Of a stretch of DNA of 5,109 nucleotides, positions 1 to 5,109 are shown one piece after another; the stretch's first letter is position 1; every line of letters starts with the position of its first letter. The DNA comes from Acidobacteriota bacterium (GTDB lineage Bacteria > Acidobacteriota > Blastocatellia > Pyrinomonadales > Pyrinomonadaceae): NCBI GenBank assembly GCA_020199975.1, contig JAIVJP010000157.1, positions 1 to 5,109 on the forward strand. Direction: 5' to 3'. Made by a program: the position numbers and the translations under genes. The notes below the pieces were generated by a model that ran no database searches, was not told the DNA's origin, and was given only the letters and a program-made list of their open reading frames with translations.

Positions 1-1431
1 CACCTGGCCCGTGCAGTGGGCCTTTCTTCTGAAATGGTAGTGCCCCCCGACTTTCGCGAGATGATCCGCACCCGGTCTGCTGAAAACGGTGTGGTCCGGA
101 CCGACGATCTCGATCTGTCTCCCGACACTACCGGCTTCGTACGACGCGCTCTTCACTACTATGTGCCTTGTGTTGTGCGAGGCCGCATGGTGGCGGTAAT
201 CGGATTGGGTCGGTCGGCCGATGGCGCCTTACTTTCATCGGAAGACGTCGAGATCCTGCGGACAGTATCCGGATATGTCGCGGTGGCCATCGAGAACAGT
301 CTGCTCTATCAGGAACAGCAAGAGCGCGCTTCGGAATTGAAGCTCCTGAAAGAGTTCAACGAATCAATCATCGAGTCCATCAATGTCGGCCTTGTGGCAG
401 TTGACCTCCAGGGAAGAGTGACGCGCCTCAATTCCGCGCTGGAGTACATCCTGGACATCAAGCGCGATGAAGCAATTGGCCAGCACGTGCAGGATCTTTT
501 CTCTGAGGACTTTGGCGACACATTATGGCAGGTGCTTGGTGTTGAACGGTGGCGGCAGACGGAGATTCGCAACATTTACAAAATCCACACGGCTACCTGC
601 GCGGGCCGGACGCTGGTGCTCAACATCGCAATAGCGCCGCTGCAGGATTCGCAAGAGCAGACAGGCGCGCTGGTTGTGGTTGAAGACGTCACTTCCCGCA
701 TAAGGCTCGAAGAGCAGTTGCAGCAGCGCGAGAAACTCTCGTCGATAGGTTTGCTCGCCGCCGGCGTAGCTCACGAAGTGAACACGCCGCTCACCGGTGT
801 TTCGTCTTACACGCAAATGCTGCTAGGGATGTTGCCCGACACCGATCCCAAGCACGCGCTGTTGCAAAAGGTCCGTCGCCAGGCTGAACGCGCCACGAAT
901 ATCGTGAATAATCTGCTAAATTTTTCGCGCAGTGGCAGCGCCACCGAGTTTGCCGAAGTAGACATCCGTCGGGTGCTTGACGATACGCTCCAACTGCTGG
1001 AGCCGCAAATGCGAGGAAGCCGAATTGAAATTGTGCGCGCCTACGATCCGGATTCGTCGAAAGTGTTTGGCAACAGCGGCAAGCTACAGCAGATTTTCAC
1101 CAATCTCTTGCTAAATGCACGCGACTCGATTCCCGATGGGGGACGAATCACGATCTCCACCGCAGCCACTGTGGGTGACGCCCTGATTATTGAAGTGGCC
1201 GACGACGGGGTGGGAATTGCACCTGAGAATGTGGCGAAGATTTACGATCCCTTCTACACCACCAAGGGCGTCGGTCGCGGCACCGGGTTGGGGCTGGCCG
1301 TTTCCTATGGAATTGTTCAGGAGCACTCCGGCCATATCAGCGTGGACAGCACCCCTGGGCGTGGCACCACCTTCCGCATCACTTTACCAACAGCGAATGG
1401 TCGGGCTCGGTTGCAGGCAGTTGGCGACTAA
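1..1431 (+). CDS. Sensor histidine kinase (GAF-PAS-HisKA-HATPase), 5' end outside the window
   Basis: This is the C-terminal part of a sensor kinase that would autophosphorylate on histidine and pass the phosphate to a response regulator, very likely the one encoded at 1864. The frame is open to the left edge. The first in-frame start (GTG at 16) would begin inside a GAF domain, so the true start lies upstream. The domains in order are: a GAF tail (to about nt 310, ending in the typical VAVAIENSLLY), a short helical linker, a PAS domain (about 360-710), a HisKA helix with the H-box AHEVNTPL (phospho-acceptor His at 772-774), and a HATPase_c domain. The ATPase domain has an N-box (NARDS, from 1114), a G1 box (DDGVGIAP, from 1201), an F-box (FYTTK) and a G2 box (GRGTGLGLA, about 1276-1302), all intact. 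No membrane segment is visible in this part, so localisation is unknown. The arrangement resembles NtrB-like kinases; the signal is unknown. The kinase call is very secure. Confidence 0.95.
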   Translation, partial: HLARAVGLSSEMVVPPDFREMIRTRSAENGVVRTDDLDLSPDTTGFVRRALHYYVPCVVRGRMVAVIGLGRSADGALLSSEDVEILRTVSGYVAVAIENSLLYQEQQERASELKLLKEFNESIIESINVGLVAVDLQGRVTRLNSALEYILDIKRDEAIGQHVQDLFSEDFGDTLWQVLGVERWRQTEIRNIYKIHTATCAGRTLVLNIAIAPLQDSQEQTGALVVVEDVTSRIRLEEQLQQREKLSSIGLLAAGVAHEVNTPLTGVSSYTQMLLGMLPDTDPKHALLQKVRRQAERATNIVNNLLNFSRSGSATEFAEVDIRRVLDDTLQLLEPQMRGSRIEIVRAYDPDSSKVFGNSGKLQQIFTNLLLNARDSIPDGGRITISTAATVGDALIIEVADDGVGIAPENVAKIYDPFYTTKGVGRGTGLGLAVSYGIVQEHSGHISVDSTPGRGTTFRITLPTANGRARLQAVGD

Positions 1432-1454
1432 GCAAAGCAAGACACCGCACAAGG

Positions 1455-1503
1455 GTCAGGAGCAAACGGCGACACTGCTGCTTTGCCTCTGACTTTTGTT
1501 TTA
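1455..1503 (+). terminator. Probable intrinsic terminator after the histidine kinase
   Basis: A stem forms from GTCAG (1455-1459) with CTGAC (1489-1493) and GCAAA (1462-1466) with TTTGC (1482-1486). Between the two halves lie one G-U pair and one A-C mismatch, and the loop is 15 nt. A T-rich run (TTTTGTTTTA) follows immediately at 1494-1503. It begins 24 bp after the kinase stop codon. A competing 8-bp repeat (1432-1439 with 1479-1486) shares the right arm. The stem is imperfect, so the call is moderate. If real, it separates the kinase from the regulator transcriptionally. Confidence 0.5.
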
Positions 1504-1586
1504 TGTTCTGATCTCGCCTACACTAACCTGCTGTTGCCGGAGAAGGTTCCTCGAAATTGAGAGCTGCGGGACGCAGCCGCTAACTT

Positions 1587-1715
1587 CAGAACCGAGGAGC
1601 GGTAGCGACCGGGTCGTTTCCTCCAGATTCAACCCCGGAATTCATGAGCGGCGTTAAGGTTAACAAAGAGTTTGTTAGTTTTGTGAACCACGGTCGCTAC
1701 CGCTCCTCGGTTCTG
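1587..1715. repeat. Perfect 25-bp inverted repeat, possible MITE-like or palindromic dispersed repeat
   Basis: The left arm (1587-1611, beginning CAGAACCGAGGAGCGG) and the right arm (1691-1715) are exact reverse complements over 25 bp, separated by 79 bp. Pairing stops sharply at both ends of the arms. The centre holds a second perfect hairpin, TAACAAA (1661-1667), loop GAG, TTTGTTA (1671-1677). No target-site duplication is evident in the flanks and there is no coding capacity. The T-run needed for a terminator is absent. A non-autonomous mobile repeat, or two inverted copies of a dispersed repeat, fits best. A structured RNA is possible if the region is transcribed. Confidence 0.7.
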
Positions 1716-1863
1716 CTGTGAAGAGGTCTCGCAGATGGTAGTGATTTTGCGGTCACTCTCTTGTCAGTTTTCACACAGCCTGGGACGCTGACGGGTTAAG
1801 TCTTTGCCAACTGAAGATCGCCGGTAGTGGCGCGCGAAAATTCACCTTGAAGACAGAAGACGT

Positions 1864-3075
1864 ATGGCCAAGAAAGGCTCGATACTTGTTGTTGACGACG
1901 AAGAGATAATGCGCGACGTTCTAGAGACGCTTCTCTCCGCGGAAGGATATCGAGTTGACCTGGCTAAGACTGGCGAAGAAGGACTCGAATCATACGGGCG
2001 GCGCTCTTATGACGTGGTACTTCTGGACGTCTCGATGCCTGGAATTGGCGGCCTGCGTGCGCTGGAAGAATTGCTTAAGACGGATCCCGACGCGGTGATC
2101 ATCATGATCACCGCTTACGCAACCTTTGACACCGCCATTGCCGCATGGGAGCGAGGTGCTTTCGGTTGTATACGGAAACCCTTCCAAAATGAACAAATCA
2201 CCGCAACGATTGCCGCAGGCATAAAGCGACGGCGCAAGGAGGAGGAGCGGCTAAGCCTGAGACGTGCTATGAGCCGGTCCGTCGACCGCGGAGCCATCGT
2301 TGGGCGTTCAGACGTAATGCAAGAGGTATTTCGGTTGGTGGAACAAGTGGCGCCCGCCCGATCTACGATTCTGATCACGGGAGAGAGTGGTACCGGAAAG
2401 GAATTAATCGCCAAAGCGATCCACGAAGCGAGCCCGCGCGTCGGGAAGCCCTTCGTTACTGTTAACAGCTCGAACATTCCTTCCGAACTGCTGGAGTCTG
2501 AACTCTTCGGTCACACTCGCGGCGCCTTTACGAAAGAAGCAGTCAAGCAAGGAACCTTTCGCGAAGATCTGTACTACCGTCTCGCGGTTGTGCCTATTGA
2601 ATTGCCACCATTGCGCGATCGTCGCGAGGACATCTTGGCGTTGGCCCAGCATTTCATAAGAAAGTACAACGAAGAAAACGGGCGCCAGGTATCGGAACAC
2701 TTAGCTCCTGATGTGTTGGCCTTGCTCGAAGCTTATTCCTGGCCCGGGAATGTGCGTGAGCTGGAGAATACCGTCGAGCGCGCCGTGGTGATTGCTCCTG
2801 GCGATGAAATAACTCGCGAATGTTTGCGCGCTGAGATTAGCGATCCACAGTCTGTAGCGGCCAGCTCACACGACGGCGCCAGTACCACCGCAGTACAGGA
2901 TCTCGGCCGGGGCGTAAATTTCTACGGCGAGGTGCGCCGCTTTGAGATCGATCTTATTCGGAGGGCCCTGGAGCGGACCGGCGGTCATCAGTCGCGAGCG
3001 GCACGACTGTTGGGAATGAATGCGACAACGCTGAATTCGAAGATTAAGACTTACAAGATCAACCTGCGGGCTTAG
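1864..3075 (+). CDS. NtrC-family response regulator with an internally deleted AAA+ domain
   Basis: This is a cytoplasmic DNA-binding response regulator of the sigma-54 activator class and probable partner of the upstream kinase. The receiver (residues about 5-120) has the acidic pair Asp11/Asp12, phospho-acceptor Asp55, Thr83 and Lys105. The AAA+ domain begins near 145 with Walker A GESGTGKE (173-180) and runs normally to ESELFGHTRGAFT (211-223). It then jumps to KEAVKQGTFREDLYYRL (224-240), a segment that in family members lies after sensor I. Against E. coli NtrC from memory, about 65 residues are missing: the last GA of GAFTGA, Walker B (the GGTLFLDE region) and sensor I. The later parts are present: PPLRDRREDI, the sensor II region WPGNVRELEN (293-302), and a Fis-type HTH (about 355-400, GGHQSRAARLLGMNATTL). 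At 403 aa it is shorter than the usual 450-480 by about that amount, and the frame is preserved. Phosphorylation and DNA binding are plausible; ATP hydrolysis and sigma-54 remodelling are not expected. It may be a decaying gene, a repurposed regulator or an assembly collapse. Confidence 0.93.
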   Translation: MAKKGSILVVDDEEIMRDVLETLLSAEGYRVDLAKTGEEGLESYGRRSYDVVLLDVSMPGIGGLRALEELLKTDPDAVIIMITAYATFDTAIAAWERGAFGCIRKPFQNEQITATIAAGIKRRRKEEERLSLRRAMSRSVDRGAIVGRSDVMQEVFRLVEQVAPARSTILITGESGTGKELIAKAIHEASPRVGKPFVTVNSSNIPSELLESELFGHTRGAFTKEAVKQGTFREDLYYRLAVVPIELPPLRDRREDILALAQHFIRKYNEENGRQVSEHLAPDVLALLEAYSWPGNVRELENTVERAVVIAPGDEITRECLRAEISDPQSVAASSHDGASTTAVQDLGRGVNFYGEVRRFEIDLIRRALERTGGHQSRAARLLGMNATTLNSKIKTYKINLRA

Positions 3076-3100
3076 AACGGATAGTTAGCGTGGAGCCCCG

Positions 3101-3124
3101 GCGACTAGTCCGAACACTAGTCGC
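3101..3124. promoter_or_regulatory. Perfect 9-bp palindrome, candidate operator of the HxlR-type gene
   Basis: GCGACTAGT (3101-3109) and ACTAGTCGC (3116-3124) are exact reverse complements around a 6-nt centre. Each half contains the self-complementary hexamer ACTAGT, so the site is also a direct repeat. It sits 25 bp before the preferred start at 3150. HxlR-family dimers typically bind short inverted repeats near their own promoters, so an autoregulatory operator is the leading inference. It is not followed by a T-run, so it is unlikely to be a terminator for the regulator upstream. No clear -10/-35 was recognised beside it. Confidence 0.5.
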
Positions 3125-3136
3125 TCTAGACCACAC

Positions 3137-3140
3137 GGAG
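3137..3140 (+). promoter_or_regulatory. Ribosome binding site GGAG that favours the GTG start at 3150
   Basis: GGAG lies 9 nt before GTG 3150. The alternative in-frame GTG at 3090 has only a weak GGA. The 20 residues between the two starts do not look like part of the HxlR fold, and the candidate operator would fall inside the coding region if 3090 were used. Confidence 0.5.
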
Positions 3141-3149
3141 CGGTTAAGC

Positions 3150-3605
3150 GTGCGAAGACGCGATCTTGATGGCTGTCCAATTGCCGGCGCGCTGCAGATG
3201 ATCGGCGATAAGTGGACGATGCTGATCATTCGAGATTTAGCCACCGGACCAAAACGGACCATGGAGCTCCATTCCAACCTCGAGCCGATCAGTAGTCGCA
3301 CTCTGGTGGGTCGGCTGCGCGACATGGTAAAAGACCGACTGCTCGAACGGACAGACTTCGGCGGTAACCCTCCGCACATCGAATATGCGCTTACTGAGCG
3401 CGGGCAGGTTCTGGTGCCCTTGCTGGATGCTTTGCGAGAAGTGGGCCAGTCGCTTGAATGCAATGAGTGTGAGGATCGTAGGAAACGGCGCGGCCGCTAC
3501 TGCGAGGTCTGTCCTAATAATGTTGAGCTACCTCAATCGCGGCCCATTTCAACGCCATCTCGCTCTCCGCGCCGGGAACGAGACGATTCAATTGTGCTGC
3601 TGTAG
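3150..3605 (+). CDS. HxlR-type winged-helix transcriptional regulator with a four-cysteine C-terminal motif
   Basis: This is a small DNA-binding regulator of the HxlR (MarR-like) family. From GTG 3150 it is 151 aa; GTG 3090 would give 171 aa. Family hallmarks run in order: CPIAGALQMIGDKWTMLIIRDL (residues 9-30), GPKR, the recognition-helix region ISSRTLVGRLRDMVKDRLLER, the wing PPHIEYALTERG, and the C-terminal dimer helix VLVPLLDALREVG. Cys9 in the CPIA motif matches the conserved N-terminal cysteine that acts as a redox or electrophile sensor in some members such as YodB and HypR. After the dimer helix comes an unusual CX2CX10CX2C motif (Cys104, 107, 118, 121), zinc-ribbon-like and rich in Arg/Lys, then a low-complexity Ser/Pro/Arg tail. 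The gene lies 74 bp after the response regulator in the same direction (14 bp with the longer start). The inducer and targets are unknown. The family call is secure; the start is not. Confidence 0.9.
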   Translation: MRRRDLDGCPIAGALQMIGDKWTMLIIRDLATGPKRTMELHSNLEPISSRTLVGRLRDMVKDRLLERTDFGGNPPHIEYALTERGQVLVPLLDALREVGQSLECNECEDRRKRRGRYCEVCPNNVELPQSRPISTPSRSPRRERDDSIVLL

Positions 3606-3652
3606 AACCGAAGGCCAGCCGCGTCTGATACTGTTACTCAACTTTTGGAAAA

Positions 3653-3701
3653 CTGCGTTGCAAGCGCAGCCCCAATTCACAAGGAAAACTCAAGCTGCGC
3701 T
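3653..3701. repeat. Two mutually exclusive hairpins downstream of the HxlR-type gene
   Basis: AGCGCAGC (3663-3670) is the exact reverse complement of GCTGCGCT (3694-3701), with a 23-nt loop. Most of the same segment (3663-3669) can instead pair with CTGCGTT (3653-3659) through one G-U pair and a 3-nt loop. No T-run follows on the + strand, so this is not a standard terminator. It may be flanking chromosomal structure or part of the noncoding end of the adjacent insertion sequence. Confidence 0.3.
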
Positions 3702-3711
3702 AATTTGCAGG

Positions 3712-3723
3712 TCAGATATCTGA
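3712..3723. repeat. 12-bp perfect palindrome TCAGATATCTGA near the inner end of the insertion sequence
   Basis: This is a perfect palindrome 34 bp beyond the transposase stop codon. IS110-family elements lack ordinary terminal inverted repeats and end shortly after the transposase gene, so the palindrome could lie at the element-chromosome junction or belong to the target. This cannot be settled because the other end of the element is outside the window. Confidence 0.35.
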
Positions 3724-3757
3724 GTTGGTCTGTCAAGTTATTTTTGAGCTGTCCGGC

Positions 3758-5039
3758 TTATCCTTCTTTCCGCGTTTGAAGAGATAGAACTCGAGCCAGA
3801 GGAGATTGCCTCCGCTGCAAGGCGCGGCAGTAAGTCCCCTCGCAATAAGGAACGCGCAGTTGCCAACAGCGATAGATGATTCTGATCCATCTGTAGGCCA
3901 AACTGCGCACCGCCGCATGGTGGCCGTTGCCTCGTTGTCGTTGCTGGTCATAGAAAGCTCTGGCCCAGGCAGACCAGCGAATTGACTGCCCGGCGAACTC
4001 GTGGAAACTCTGGCGCAGAAATTTAGGGCAGGCCCAGCGCGGATGAACCCAGCAGGACTTACCACTGCGTTCAATGACCGGAGCAATGCCAGACAACTGT
4101 TGTACTTCACTCGCGGCCGCGAAACGTCCGCGGTCAGCGCCCATGGCGGCCAGCAAGCGCGGAGCGAAGACCGGGCCGGCGCCAGGGAAACTGCTGAACA
4201 GGTCGTGATCATCATGTTGTGCAAACAGTTCCGCGATCTGTTTCTCCATTCCCGCAATCGCTTCCAGGACGGGGCGCAGTTGACTAATGGTGGCTTGGAC
4301 CATGGCCACCGAGGCGGTGATCACGGCCAAGTCTCTAGTCAGCGGTTGGCTCACTTTGATCTCTTGCAGCCGCTGCTCAATCACCTCCGCTTTGCGGCAG
4401 CCATGCGCGATATAGAACTGACGCAGCTTGGTTGGCGCTACCTGTTGCACTTGGGCCAAGGTGGGCCAGTGCTGGAGAAAGTCGCAGGCTTGCACCGTTG
4501 TCAGCTCACCAGCCCAAGCCAAAGCTTGGGGAAAATAGAGTTTTAGCAAGCTGGTAAGCTGGTTGCTCAAGCCCGTCTGGGTGTCCACCAGTTGCCGCCT
4601 ATATTCGACCAGCAAGGTGATGGCGCGCGTCAACTCGTCGTCCGGCACCCAGGCCCGCAGCTTATCGCGATGCAGCGTTACCAACTCCAACAGCAAGTCC
4701 GCGTCAGTGGGATCGTCTTTGGCACCGCTCGGGCTGAAGGCCTCGCGGTACTTCGCCAGCGTCTTCGGGTTGACTGGGAAAAGCACCAGAAAGTCATAAC
4801 CCATCAGCGCATGGACCACCGCGCCTCGCGAGCTCCAAGGCCACGGCCACTCGCTGGCCGGGGAAGCGCTGCTGCAAACTATTCACCCACTCAGCCAGGG
4901 CCTCGGGGGTGTGCTTTATTTGGTAACCTTCCACCTTGTTGCTGTCAGCGCTGCGCAGACTAATGACATGTGTCCGATCGGCCCAATCAAGCCCAATGTA
5001 GGCGCCGAACTCTTGTTGCTTTTGTGCTTCCTTGGTCAT
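3758..5039 (-). pseudogene. IS110-family DEDD transposase, disrupted by one frameshift
   Basis: The transposase would excise and insert the element through a RuvC-like DEDD active site and a C-terminal catalytic serine, guided by a bridge RNA. The first part, from ATG 5039, contains YIGLDWADRTHVI (Asp18) and ALELAR (Glu69), then runs out of frame and stops at 4794. The second frame, in use from about 4820 and down to the stop at 3758, continues with VVHALMGYDFLVLFPVNP, GAKDDPTDADLL (the last two Asp) and FPGAGPVFAPRLLAAMG. It ends with ERSGKSC (probable catalytic Ser region), ACPKFLRQSFHEFAGQSIRW and the AVRSLAYRWIRI end typical of the family. Family members read L-x-R-G-A at the break; here two G appear lost within codons around 4820-4826 (equivalently, one base gained). 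Repaired, the protein would be about 427 aa, full length. Everything else looks intact, so the lesion is recent or a sequencing error. Confidence 0.85.
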
Positions 5040-5049
5040 TGTAAACTTA

Positions 5050-5058
5050 CCTACCTTT
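5050..5058 (-). promoter_or_regulatory. Ribosome binding site that sets the transposase start at 5039
   Basis: On the minus strand AAAGGTAGG ends 10 nt before ATG 5039. The in-frame ATG at 5078 would add 13 residues (MFAKITRKVGKFT) with no family counterpart and would place this sequence inside the gene. The start at 5039, giving MTKEAQKQQEFGAYIGLDWA, fits the family better. Confidence 0.55.
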
Positions 5059-5109
5059 CGCGTGATTTTTGCGAACACGCGGGCTTTGGTTCTGCGCAGT
5101 CCTTATAGT

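Larger units (their letters stand above)
1432..1863. other. 432-bp noncoding, structure-rich spacer between kinase and regulator
   Basis: No convincing gene was found on either strand. The spacer holds the probable terminator (1455-1503), a small perfect hairpin (GCTGCG 1563-1568, loop GGA, CGCAGC 1572-1577), and the long inverted repeat 1587-1715 with another hairpin inside it. From 1716 to 1863 there is no obvious secondary structure. No convincing -35/-10 pair or sigma-54 site was found there: TTGTCA at 1761 has no matching -10. The regulator start at 1864 is preceded only by a weak purine run (AGAAGA at 1855-1860). A spacer this long is unusual between partner two-component genes, which usually abut. 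Confidence 0.7.
3758..5109 (-). mobile_element. IS110-family insertion sequence, left part outside the window
   Basis: The element is recognised from its DEDD transposase with C-terminal Transposase_20 region. It reads leftward, toward the HxlR-type gene. Its downstream end lies somewhere between 3606 and 3757 and cannot be fixed. Its upstream noncoding end continues past 5109, with 70 nt of it visible. In the IS110 group this 5' noncoding end encodes the bridge RNA that pairs with donor and target DNA, so most of any such RNA is probably off-window. The minus-strand segment just before the start can fold as CGCGTG (5059-5064) with CACGCG (5076-5081), or alternatively as TTCGC (5057-5061) with GCGAA (5071-5075). 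Confidence 0.85.

Noticed and set aside
16..18. GTG as a true start for the histidine kinase
   Set aside because: It would begin in the middle of a GAF domain, the frame is open to the window edge, and no ribosome binding site is visible.
1190..1492. 100-residue reading frame overlapping the kinase end
   Set aside because: It is in another frame of the conserved HATPase coding sequence, with no recognisable motif; a shadow.
1826..1846. TGGCGCG followed by AAAATTCA, a possible sigma-54 promoter before the response regulator
   Set aside because: The -12 GC dinucleotide is missing at the required spacing (TT is found instead).
1..3075. PrsK/PrsR exosortase-linked two-component pair
   Set aside because: The kinase has a PAS domain that I do not associate with PrsK and no membrane segments are visible; the evidence does not go beyond a generic NtrB/NtrC-like pair.
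3090..3092. GTG 3090 as the start of the HxlR-type gene
   Set aside because: Kept only as an alternative: weak ribosome binding site, the extra 20 residues fall outside the fold, and it would bury the palindromic operator in the coding sequence.
3101..3124. The palindrome as a terminator of the response regulator gene
   Set aside because: No T-run follows the stem on either strand.
3170..3185. TGGC-N8-TTGC spacing resembling a sigma-54 promoter (GG-N10-GC)
   Set aside because: It lies inside the start of the HxlR-type gene and simply encodes the conserved DGCPI motif; the flanking consensus positions (ACG and final W) do not match.
3733..4257. 174-residue minus-strand reading frame overlapping the transposase C-terminus
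   Set aside because: It is in a different frame from the conserved transposase motifs and its sequence resembles nothing.
4001..4546. 181-residue + strand reading frame opposite the transposase
   Set aside because: It is antisense to conserved transposase motifs, has no ribosome binding site and no family resemblance.
1..5109. CRISPR arrays, tRNA or rRNA genes
   Set aside because: No regularly spaced direct repeats, no cloverleaf-like segments and no rRNA-conserved sequence were recognised on either strand by eye.

Overview
This window looks like a bacterial chromosome fragment, most likely from the Acidobacteriota (Terriglobia/Koribacter-like). That placement rests on recalled resemblance of the kinase, the regulator and the transposase to proteins of that group, on moderate GC content and on weak Shine-Dalgarno signals. 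No alignment was run, so it is tentative.

Layout from left to right. (1) 1-1431 (+) holds the C-terminal part of a GAF-PAS-HisKA-HATPase sensor histidine kinase cut by the window edge. (2) 1432-1863 is a 432-bp structured spacer. It has a probable intrinsic terminator just after the kinase and a perfect 25-bp inverted repeat with a 79-nt centre that looks like a small non-autonomous palindromic repeat. (3) 1864-3075 (+) encodes an NtrC-family response regulator. Its receiver and Fis-type HTH are complete, but the central AAA+ domain has a clean in-frame loss of about 65 residues. The loss removes the end of the GAFTGA loop, Walker B and sensor I. (4) 3150-3605 (+) encodes a HxlR-type winged-helix regulator with an extra four-cysteine C-terminal motif. 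A perfect 9-bp palindrome (3101-3124) lies just upstream of its preferred start. (5) 3606-3757 is a short noncoding stretch with palindromes, containing the unlocated inner end of an insertion sequence. (6) 3758-5109 (-) is an IS110-family element whose DEDD transposase is split by one frameshift and whose 5' noncoding end leaves the window.

The kinase and regulator are a natural NtrB/NtrC-like pair: the kinase would phosphorylate Asp55 of the regulator. As sequenced, the regulator could still be phosphorylated and bind DNA, but it should not hydrolyse ATP or remodel sigma-54 polymerase. The pair is therefore broken, rewired, or affected by an assembly error. The HxlR gene follows closely but probably has its own operator, and the insertion sequence lies downstream of it in opposite orientation. 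The window shows no clear new multi-gene system. The most unusual points are the AAA+ deletion, the inverted repeat between kinase and regulator, and the HxlR gene with its operator and cysteine tail.
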